From contig JAGWMT010000103.1 in the NCBI GenBank assembly GCA_028871595.1, forward strand, positions 1 through 10,129: a stretch of 10,129 bases of DNA, written 5' to 3'. The notes below the pieces were generated by a model. The model worked only from the letters and a program-made list of their open reading frames with translations, ran no database searches and had not been told where the DNA came from. The translations under genes were made by a program, and so were the position numbers. Numbering within the stretch: position 1 is the first letter of the stretch; every line of letters begins with the position of its first letter. This stretch comes from Elusimicrobiota bacterium. Lineage in GTDB: Bacteria; Elusimicrobiota; Elusimicrobia; UBA1565; UBA9628. Below are positions 6,501-10,129 of this stretch, in pieces.

Positions 6501-9071
6501 GGCGTCCAAGTACCACGGCGAGCCGGGCGCGGAAGAGCCCGCGGTCAGCGCCGCCCCGCCTCCGGGACCCAAGCGGAGGTCGGCCGCGGTCAATTGGGCG
6601 CCCGCGGCCACGGTCAAGGTCCCCCCCGCCACTGCGTCGGAGAAGACCGCCGCCGTGGCCGACGTCTGCAACGTGGCGGTCAAGACGTTGATCGCCAGAC
6701 CGTTGAACGAGCCCCCGCCGTAAAAGGCCAAGGTCTGCGCGGTCACGCCGTTGGAGGCGCCGTCGAGAGTCACCGTGCTGGCCTGCCCGGCGAACGCGGC
6801 CCCCGTGGACACCTGGACCCGGCCCCGCAGGGCCAGGTTGCCCGACCCCGCGGAAAAGGTGCCCGCGGCCACCACGAAGTCGCCCCGGACCGACAGGTCC
6901 GACGCGGCCGTCACCGCCGCCGTGCTGGCGTCGGTCAGATGCCACAGCGCGTGCGAGCCGGAGAGCAGACGCACCGTTTGCGGCGCGGGGCCGACCAGGA
7001 CCACCGTTCCCGACGACGCCGTCGCGAAGTCCACCACGCCGCCGGTCTGCAGGACGTCCCCGCCCACGGAGTACGTCGCCGTGCCGTTCGGCCTCACGGT
7101 GCCGCCCTCCACGATCAATCGTCCTCTCAGGTTCAGATTTCCGGCCGTGAACACGTCGGCGCCGGTATTGAGCGAAACGCGGACCGTCCCGAACGCGTTC
7201 GTCGAAAGCGAGACGCCACGGGCCGTTCCGCTGCCTTCATAAACCAGCCAGGAATTTGCGACGTCCCCAGCGTAATTCCAACCTGCTCCGGCCGATGACG
7301 CCAATTCCGAACTCCCGCGAAAAGCGATCGTAGAACCGCCGGGCGCGTTGACCACGGTTGAGTTGGCCTGGGGGTCGAAGACGTTGCCCGCGCCGCCGAT
7401 GTTCAGGTCGCCCAGAAGCACCGCCGTCTTCCCGGCGAAGAGCGACAGCCGCGCGTTCACCACGCTGCCGGCGGCCACCGTGATCTCCGCCGGCGGGATC
7501 CATCGCACGACGTGACCGGGACTTTGCGCGATGTACGTCGAGAGCGAAGTGTCCCAAACCGGGCCAGCGACCGTCAGCACGCTCGCACCGGCGTTCAGCA
7601 CCGCCCCGGGCCTGACGTAGAACGAGGAGACGTTCACGAAAGCGGCGCCCAGGAGAACCCCGCCCAAGCTCGCGTTCGCGTCGACGAAGTCGCCGAAGAC
7701 GCTGAAGGTAACCGTCTGCGTCGACGCCCCGGCGAACACGACCGTCGAGCCCGCGACGGTCAGCCCCGCACCGCCGATGGCCAGCATGTCTCCATGGATC
7801 ACGAGCGAGGCGCCGGAAAAAGAGAGGCTGCCGCTGGACCACAGAAAAGATCCATTCGTCGCGAGCGTGCTTGAAATCGACACGCCGCCCGCGCTCGCGG
7901 AACGGAAAGTCCCGAACGAGTTGCCTCCGAGCTGGACGATCGTCTGCGGAGATCCGCCGTCAAAGATCGTCACGTTCGCGCCGCCGAGGACCCGGGCGCC
8001 CGGATTCTCCAGCCACTGGCCGCGGACATCGAGGGTTGATCCGGCCAAGTCTAAAGTGCCGCTCACGACCACGACGCCGGAGCTGACCACGACGGCCGTC
8101 GAGAGCTTGAGAACGGCGCCGGAATTATCGACCGTCAAATTCTCGAATTCGCCGCCGGCGACCACGGCCTGCGTGCCGGCGGCGGCATTGAATACGACCG
8201 TCGCGGACGCCAGCGAGACCGTTCCATAGTTCGCCCAATCTCCGCCGATCCGGAGGGAAGAGCCGGGCGCCGACAGGGACGCGCCCGTGCTCACCGTGAC
8301 ACCGCCGGCCATGCGGAAAGGAGCGGTGGACGCGCCGATCAAAGCCAGCCCCCCCACGCTCGCATTCGACACGCTCAAAGAACCGATCACTCCGGGCCAC
8401 GGCGACCAGCGCTGCAGGGCCGAGCCGCTCGCGACGAGCGCGGTCGACGTCGACAACAGAACCGCGCCCGGCCCGGCGAACGGGCCGTCGCCCCCAATGC
8501 TCATGACCGACGACGAGAGCGACAGGGTCGCCCCCGTCAACGTGAAGATATCGCCGGACACGTCGAGCGCGCCTGAAACGGTCGCGGTCGCCGCGCCGAC
8601 AACGCCGCCGATGGAGAGCCCGGCGACGCGGGCGTCGGTGAAGGCCGCCGCCGCGGAAAATCCCTGCGCGACCAACGTCAAGCTGGAGCCCATCAGATCC
8701 AAACGACCGCCGGTCTGCGCCAGATTTCCGCCGACGCTCAGAACCAAGCCCGGCGCGGATGTCACGGTACCTCCCGCCAGGTCGAAAGTCCCGGTCACCG
8801 TCATGGAAGCGGCCAGAACGACGCTGGTGGAGAACGCCGCCGTGACCGTCACGGACCCGACGGCCACGCCTCCCAGATCCCACAGGCACCCCGCCGTGGT
8901 CGCGGAGGATCCGAACACCACGGCGTCCCCGCCCGACGGCGCGACGCCGACGCTCCAGTTGGAAGGGTTCGACGCGAGCGCGTTCGCACCCCCTCCCGTC
9001 CACACCGTTGTCACGGCCCGCGCCGACGCGGCGATGAGCAGGAGCGCGCCCGCGATAAGGAGCCGGATCAC
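1..9071 (-). CDS. Giant secreted multidomain repeat protein (>=3023 aa, 3' end beyond window)
   Basis: One uninterrupted frame runs from a GTG at 9071-9069 to the window edge. I checked the frame at ten separate places and it stayed in register, with no stop. The GTG is chosen because it overlaps the previous stop, has a GAGGTG Shine-Dalgarno six bases upstream, and is followed at once by a signal peptide. Domains in order: signal peptide 1-19; beta-solenoid-like repeats 20-897; two Ig-like repeats about 898-1118; further beta-sandwich-like segments to about 1569; FlgD-like Ig segment about 1570-1652; about eleven transthyretin-like repeats about 1653-2824; SbsA/ZU5-like stretch 2825-3023 and onward. 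I see no catalytic motif. The protein is rich in Ala, Gly, Ser, Thr and Val, and poor in Lys and Cys, as extracellular stalk-like proteins often are. It is probably a surface-exposed or released adhesive or structural protein; that role is inferred. No C-terminal sorting signal is in view. Confidence 0.9.
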   Translation of the reverse strand, partial: MIRLLIAGALLLIAASARAVTTVWTGGGANALASNPSNWSVGVAPSGGDAVVFGSSATTAGCLWDLGGVAVGSVTVTAAFSTSVVLAASMTVTGTFDLAGGTVTSAPGLVLSVGGNLAQTGGRLDLMGSSLTLVAQGFSAAAAFTDARVAGLSIGGVVGAATATVSGALDVSGDIFTLTGATLSLSSSVMSIGGDGPFAGPGAVLLSTSTALVASGSALQRWSPWPGVIGSLSVSNASVGGLALIGASTAPFRMAGGVTVSTGASLSAPGSSLRIGGDWANYGTVSLASATVVFNAAAGTQAVVAGGEFENLTVDNSGAVLKLSTAVVVSSGVVVVSGTLDLAGSTLDVRGQWLENPGARVLGGANVTIFDGGSPQTIVQLGGNSFGTFRSASAGGVSISSTLATNGSFLWSSGSLSFSGASLVIHGDMLAIGGAGLTVAGSTVVFAGASTQTVTFSVFGDFVDANASLGGVLLGAAFVNVSSFYVRPGAVLNAGASVLTVAGPVWDTSLSTYIAQSPGHVVRWIPPAEITVAAGSVVNARLSLFAGKTAVLLGDLNIGGAGNVFDPQANSTVVNAPGGSTIAFRGSSELASSAGAGWNYAGDVANSWLVYEGSGTARGVSLSTNAFGTVRVSLNTGADVFTAGNLNLRGRLIVEGGTVRPNGTATYSVGGDVLQTGGVVDFATASSGTVVLVGPAPQTVRLLSGSHALWHLTDASTAAVTAASDLSVRGDFVVAAGTFSAGSGNLALRGRVQVSTGAAFAGQASTVTLDGASNGVTAQTLAFYGGGSFNGLAINVLTATLQTSATAAVFSDAVAGGTLTVAAGAQLTAADLRLGPGGGAALTAGSSAPGSPWYLDAAAVSSATAVSVSDSNASLGVPILANDGRSTDRGGNTNWNFRPLLLVILPGETFTPSVPPGKTGTPSISTAGVSITATVVAVSSRFEQAYTATGTVTLTSDDSFAVLPAGQPLVGGSTALTFTPVTAEPSPRATHVTATAFFGSGVSTASVVPAGLSRLQIVLFGESALPGSPAGFSGSPFARVKGVPFSATVRAVDAYWNLVTTATDSITLGASASSVTLPAPPALSAGQSLPGGLIVYTTGYFTLSANDLTNSGVGAATSHLFWFVLPSVSSPTGSFYIPTGASLASLGGAISGTAADGSSVGRVRVDVLEVETGFHYDGNTLSFSAALPVFATTTLASPLAPSTSWFNPIPDAALTSGRHYAATALVDDPTGFTGVAGSTFVVDRSALSFGSKSGQGSAIALPATSSGCVPVIATVTFTAGAAGIGAGGAVAIRVPDGWTPPVGLAGYPPPPGYWSVGSTSPALAAGISTATLNPAAFGGQALGAGWLALTVATNAATSFSAGQQIVFTYAGLPPLSPGGRGPQTFAVWSAADGSAPLAPISSQPAVNLSAGSTSYLAFTDATPLNLAPLQAAPTIQLKIVDLCGNDKPGASSGTATLSLVVPQSGGYVADATAKFYALNGAPISSISLSTGFATSAGFTMTTSTSGPTLAYLRAVSSFTAVSSSVTVTALRAVRLTGSPETFTSVSVDTGSLSPGTTSVALSATLPDAYPARLVFTLADPALTWDAAVSLDGANFSSPTFTASGAGDAAKPIVLTWDGVDRVSSPPRYAPPGRYHVRLRAGGGSALDRSLEVVVATTAGYAGRLGAAGAGAFVVAAGPGAGDGAFAQASATGYFLLSGLRSGQAYRLTATTATVVGGVPATLSTSVAAAPAAAPYADLGTLVLPAPARVRVSALLPVAAPYDVVGGFVGRAADGSAAFSGALRFSTGAAVSDDGGPLFGRAASTWSVSLAAPGVYTLELDVPDLRLSTSVAGVTVGPGGADFILPFDKKAGVTGYAVLPSTVPGGVTVTVQATKAGAAAPSVFAAALAASSAPYALYGLDAGSWTVSASAPGFVTVSTALVVSGAADLPGVDLALGAGGAIVGTVTVTGNSLAATQCFAGIGGAPGSCPAGTFEVSVEALATGTPDRGSARVRLFGSATSSTMAYAITGLAPGLWTVRASLPGFALSPAGGATVSVAAASVSTSALTLAPLDARLSLTVLLAPLAGGACRAPSAWTSLGLSFDGSDGATRSFGDSTALSGAGSFETFYCSSATYFTPALPPGPVRAAAVFAPSGAWAFGRALLSDGATAALTLDLTASSAPVSGSLSFSGLVSLTTRTAAGVPYSVAVTSAAGILGAAPNVSFCLLGSGDPVPRSALRAELIPYDALTGTPALRRGAGGAGSCAAPAASSAPATSVGFTAAVGADGSFAFSPGAIPGTYLLRVPGDLDDDPSNGAEAVEYDQLITIGASGAVLAPRLTRGSRVSGVVSAPASLPPGRQFRVALLGPDGSQVRAADVSPAPGGTAVFSFDGVGDGRYAAVATDLSSPRAFSAPSAAFTVSAADVSGLNLALGVAGALRARVAAVRLLPDGTQQTVLITGDNAGLLGPAFAATATADPAAAGAEFASRPAPGGGLVDEQGRVVVDGLPPGTYDVVFAAPSDASALGAGALALAPARVSGISVAAGQVVDLGVVAMFSGAAISGRVTDGATGAPVPGLAVSARPSATAGAAPGAAALGLSALTDSSGRYLLRGLDPSRRWFDVTAAPRGMRVTGSPLPPYAAKRVLGVDVSSGAVVDFTLTPAPGVVTGRVASSGGAALTSSLGPGDPAGPGAAVTLQAGGVSPSEDPLADLVLRTNPDGTFVIPSVAAGSYRLTASALGQGSAVRSVVVVSSSADLGVVTLGAGGILSGALRLPDGTAPSVDEVQAIAAAAPDSSEFLYAALTTDPTGRNVVGYSVGGMTPGRTYRLVVSGPGGTSYVPPEGAAVILTSTVAARVTDLTLRPLPGPVSFRASRSGARWTVTVQFPRPVRARFAADTDPAVLLTTASASGALSGASLSADLRTVTAFYDPGPGETSAVFRASATLAATDWNSTNPAAAELIAGTTASVALVGDGLTRAVASNALGATLTFDGDAGRVVLPRGAFSVDAASSVAVSFARSAAPSAFAAAAPPAPLAGALYDVSLPAG
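600..4115 (-). repeat. Array of ~11 transthyretin-like (carboxypeptidase-regulatory-like) repeats (residues ~1653-2824)
   Basis: Each unit of about 65-135 residues follows the plan 'G.(V/L).G.V....G.......V.......G.F.(F/L)..L.PG.Y.(L/V)...A.G'. Approximate units, plus-strand coordinates: 4110-3900, 3840-3600, 3520-3315, 3260-2990, 2925-2660, 2600-2190, 2155-1880, 1840-1550, 1475-1255, 1152-870 and 855-600. The clearest is 1475-1255, with AAISGRVTDGATGAPVPGLA then TDSSGRYLLRGLDP. Others carry GRVVVDGLPPGTYDVVFA, NPDGTFVIPSVAAGSYRLTA and ATGYFLLSGLRSGQAYRLTA. This is the CarboxypepD_reg-like fold, a small beta sandwich used as a spacer or binding unit in surface proteins. No peptidase domain is visible. 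Repeats differ widely in sequence, so they are old duplications or separately recruited units. Confidence 0.7.
4116..4364 (-). other. FlgD-like Ig segment (residues ~1570-1652)
   Basis: The core is KPIVLTWDGVDRVSSPPRYA (W1616) followed by PPGRYHVRLRAGGGSALDRS (Y1634). The pattern 'WDG.D......(A/V)PPG.Y..RL.A' is the hallmark of the FlgD Ig-like domain, which is common at or near the C-terminal end of large exported bacterial proteins. Here it is internal and marks the change from Ig-like spacers to the transthyretin-like array. Confidence 0.6.
4365..5330 (-). other. Unassigned beta-rich region (residues ~1248-1569)
   Basis: I see two or three beta-rich units of unclear family. The first carries SSGCVPVIATVTFTAGAAG (C1268) and GAGGAVAIRVPDGWTPP, followed by a proline-rich turn YPPPPGYWSVG and VFTYAGLPPLSPGG. 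The second begins SYLAFTDATPLNLAPLQAAP and has IQLKIVDLCGNDKPG (C1443), which resembles the filamin/Big-like type of spacer domain seen after Ig repeats. A Thr/Ser-rich stretch with TSAGFTMTTSTSGPTLAYLR follows. The segment reads on without a break and is probably a further set of stalk domains. Confidence 0.45.
5331..5717 (-). other. Ig/cadherin-like beta-sandwich segment (residues ~1119-1247)
   Basis: The segment contains GGAISGTAADGSSVGRVRVD, VLEVETGFHYDGNTLSF, then SWFNPIPDAALTSGRHYAAT and a final STFVVDRS. The order 'G.I.GTA.D...V..V.V.V.....G..YDG....W..P.....L..G..Y...A...D..G......F.VD' is typical of bacterial Ig-like 'structural variation' repeats in surface proteins. It has beta-sandwich character and no catalytic residues that I can see. 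The exact family is not settled. Confidence 0.5.
5718..6380 (-). repeat. Two tandem Ig-like repeats with LPGE/VDAYWNLV signature (residues ~898-1118)
   Basis: Two diverged copies of one domain of about 100 residues lie in tandem. Copy 1 starts LLLVILPGETFTPSVPPG, continues KTGTPS and GVSITATVVAVSSRF, and has the later core VLPAGQPLVGG. Copy 2 starts RLQIVLFGESALPGSPAG, continues GVPFSATVRAVDAYWNLV (W1056), and has TLPAPPALSAGQSLPGG and GYFTLSANDLTNSG. The shared plan is (V/I)L.GE...P......G.P, then G..F..TV.AV, then LPA...L..G. Copy 1 has lost the W of the VDAxWN motif (SSRF instead). These are probably bacterial Ig-like beta sandwiches acting as spacers after the solenoid. Confidence 0.65.
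6381..9014 (-). repeat. N-terminal beta-solenoid-like repeat module, WTGGG...NTNWNF (residues 20-897)
   Basis: The module opens with VTTVWTGGGANALASNPSNW (W24, W39), followed by PSGGDAVVF and a C62-LWDL segment. It closes with DGRSTDRGGNTNWNF (W895). Between them are degenerate repeats whose units tend to read 'L.V.G.....G......S.VVF.G...QTV....F..L.V': for example SATVVFNAAAGTQAVVAGG near 8220-8160, NVTIFDGGSPQTIV near 7985-7940, STVVFAGASTQTVTF near 7750-7710, and SGTVVLVGPAPQTVRL near 7020-6970. Such units usually form a right-handed beta-helix or similar solenoid in exported surface proteins. The opening and closing motifs resemble a module I associate from memory with large exported proteins of Elusimicrobiota and related GC-rich bacteria. 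The repeats diverge too much to mark unit edges exactly by eye. Confidence 0.7.
9015..9071 (-). other. Sec signal peptide of the giant protein (residues 1-19)
   Basis: The first 19 residues are (M)IRLLIAGALLLIAASARA: one arginine near the N-terminus, a hydrophobic core of Leu, Ile and Ala, and an ARA signal peptidase I site (A17-R18-A19) before VTTVW. There is no lipobox cysteine, so the mature protein is not a lipoprotein. This sends the protein across the inner membrane through Sec; how it passes the outer membrane is not shown here. Confidence 0.85.
9068..9071 (-). other. GTGA stop/start overlap joining the two genes
   Basis: The TGA stop of the barrel gene (9070-9068) and the GTG start of the giant gene (9071-9069) share bases in a GTGA tetranucleotide. 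Overlaps of this kind are a known arrangement for translational coupling by termination-reinitiation. With no spacer there is no room for a promoter or terminator between the genes except inside coding sequence, so they are probably co-transcribed. Confidence 0.85.
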
Positions 9072-10129
9072 CAGTCCCACCTCACTCCCGCCAGGGCCGT
9101 GGTCGTCTGGTACGAATAGCGGTAGAACGGCTGGAAGTCCTGGTTCGAGCCGGCGCTCGCGCGATCCAGCTCGAAGATCAGGCTGAGGCGCTTCGCCATC
9201 GGGTAGGCCAGCGAAAGGCCTCCGCTCCATTCCGTCGAATCAAGGGAGCCCGGCTGCGGGGCGCCGGTGGAATCCTGCGGATGCCGGTGAGGATACGACC
9301 GCCGTTTCCAGCCGAGCTTGAACGTCGCCCGCACCGGCCGGCGCACGGGCCCGACGATCAACGTGGCCGAAGGCGCCGCCCGCCACTCGGTGAAGTCGTA
9401 GAAGCCCGGCAGGAATTGGCCGCGAGTGGCGTCATAGCCGTTTTGATTCGAGGAGTTCACCGTGAGCCCGAGCTCCAAGCCGCCGAGCACGCGCAGGTCG
9501 GCGTTCCATTCGTGGGGCATGCGCACCGCGACGGAGGCGTCCGCCAGCACGTCCTGGCGGTTGTCGCTCTTGAACTGGCCGCCTTCGTCCACGATGGGCT
9601 GGTTCGGGAAATCCGACCAGACGACGGCGGTCCGCCCTTCCAGAACCGCGCGCGTCCCCAGCGCCGCGTCTCCCGCCAGGGAGAACTGGTAGCCCTCGCG
9701 GTCGAGCGCGTGCTCCCCGACCAGTTCCCGCGACAGCGATTGCCCTTGGAATTGGTATTGAGCCTGGCTTTCCAGCGTCGTGTAGTTCGGGTAGAGGACT
9801 TTGAACCATTCGGTGCCGAAGCGGACCGAATGCGGCTCGTCGGTGAGGAGTTCCACCTCGGCGCCGACGCTCAAGGTCCCGTGATCGAACAGGCCGTGGC
9901 CCCAGCTCTCGTCGCGGGTTTCCTTCAACAGCTCCATATCATAGGCCAAGGACGGCTTCAGGCGCCACGGCGACGCCGGATTCCCATAGACCCCCATGAC
10001 GCCGACCCGCCCGTCGGCGCGCTGCTGGGAAGGAGTGTTCGTCCCCAACACGTCGGTCAGGCGCCGCGTGCCCTCGTATTGGCCGCGCAGGGTCGGCAGC
10101 AGCGACCAACTGTCGGACAGGCGCGCGGC
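9068..10129 (-). CDS. Outer-membrane beta-barrel protein, C-terminal part (5' end beyond window)
   Basis: The frame is open from the window edge to a TGA at 9070-9068, giving 353 visible residues; the true start lies upstream. The visible protein is a chain of about 14 short amphipathic strands with alternating hydrophobic and polar residues, such as RLKPSLAYDMELL, HSVRFGTEWFKVLY, EGYQFSLAGDAAL, VRATFKLGWKRRSY and RLSLIFELDRASA. Polar or charged turns separate them. The protein ends in the strand TTALAGVRWDW, and a terminal aromatic residue is typical of BAM-assembled outer-membrane barrels. I noticed no cysteine and no long hydrophobic helix, which also fits a barrel. I do not recognise the family; YPNYTTLESQAQ is a distinctive segment to search with. 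It is the upstream partner of the giant secreted protein, and the two reading frames overlap by four bases. A porin-like channel, an anchor or a secretion partner are all possible. The barrel call is fairly secure; the specific function is unknown. Confidence 0.8.
   Translation of the reverse strand, partial: AARLSDSWSLLPTLRGQYEGTRRLTDVLGTNTPSQQRADGRVGVMGVYGNPASPWRLKPSLAYDMELLKETRDESWGHGLFDHGTLSVGAEVELLTDEPHSVRFGTEWFKVLYPNYTTLESQAQYQFQGQSLSRELVGEHALDREGYQFSLAGDAALGTRAVLEGRTAVVWSDFPNQPIVDEGGQFKSDNRQDVLADASVAVRMPHEWNADLRVLGGLELGLTVNSSNQNGYDATRGQFLPGFYDFTEWRAAPSATLIVGPVRRPVRATFKLGWKRRSYPHRHPQDSTGAPQPGSLDSTEWSGGLSLAYPMAKRLSLIFELDRASAGSNQDFQPFYRYSYQTTTALAGVRWDW
9078..9083 (-). promoter_or_regulatory. 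Shine-Dalgarno site for the giant gene
   Basis: On the minus strand the sequence GAGGTG lies exactly six bases before the GTG start at 9071. It matches the anti-Shine-Dalgarno core CACCTC over all six bases. It sits inside the last codons of the barrel gene (the GVRWDW end), so ribosomes finishing that gene pass over it. It settles the choice of GTG as start; I saw no competing ATG nearby in frame. Confidence 0.8.

Noticed and set aside
4764..7298. A plus-strand frame of 844 codons, the longest complete open frame in the window
   Set aside because: It lies wholly antisense to the giant gene. Its product is Arg/Gly-rich without domains, signal or strand pattern, as expected when a GC-rich gene is read on the opposite strand. 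The minus-strand frame has a coherent signal peptide and domain order.
7237..9003. Two minus-strand frames (7237-7842 and 8125-9003) of 201 and 292 codons
   Set aside because: They are in a different phase from the giant frame, Arg-rich, and within the solenoid module, which reads through the same bases with clear repeats. They are not evidence of a frameshift, because the main frame is unbroken.
9068..9090. A terminator or promoter between the two genes
   Set aside because: The genes overlap by four bases, so there is no spacer, and I saw no hairpin followed by a T-run there.
10049..10051. GTG as a possible start of the barrel gene
   Set aside because: The same frame continues upstream to the window edge with barrel-like sequence (SWSLLPTLRGQYEGTRRL), and no signal peptide follows this GTG. 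It is an internal valine of a gene that begins outside the window.

Overview
The window is coding from edge to edge, all on the minus strand, and holds parts of two genes. The plus-strand frames and the other minus-strand frames look like shadows of these two. I saw no tRNA, rRNA, CRISPR array, insertion sequence or intergenic spacer.

Reading 5'->3' on the minus strand, the first gene (10129 to 9068) is the C-terminal part of an outer-membrane beta-barrel protein. Its stop codon overlaps by four bases (GTGA) the GTG start of the second gene. That gene runs from 9071 through position 1 and off the edge, giving at least 3023 codons without a stop. It encodes a giant secreted mosaic protein. In order it has a signal peptide, about 880 residues of beta-solenoid-like repeats opening with a WTGGG motif and closing with NTNWNF, two related Ig-like repeats, further beta-sandwich-like segments, a FlgD-like Ig segment, about eleven diverged transthyretin-like (carboxypeptidase-regulatory-like) repeats, and a last stretch resembling SbsA-type Ig and ZU5-like domains. 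Neither the barrel's N-terminus nor the giant protein's C-terminus is in view.

The organism is a GC-rich Gram-negative (diderm) bacterium, judging from the outer-membrane barrel, the Shine-Dalgarno sequence and the signal peptide. The WTGGG...NTNWNF module and the Ig repeats with a VDAxWNLV core remind me most of giant surface proteins from GC-rich Elusimicrobiota. This is recognition from memory and is not proven; Myxococcota or Planctomycetota are alternatives.

The layout suggests one transcription unit in which an outer-membrane barrel and a very large exported surface or extracellular protein are made together by translational coupling. Whether the barrel anchors or exports the giant protein cannot be decided from this window. 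Base composition changes inside the giant gene near 7240-7300: the N-terminal fifth and the barrel gene are near 60% GC in the lines I counted, while the rest is near 75-83%, which suggests mosaic assembly.
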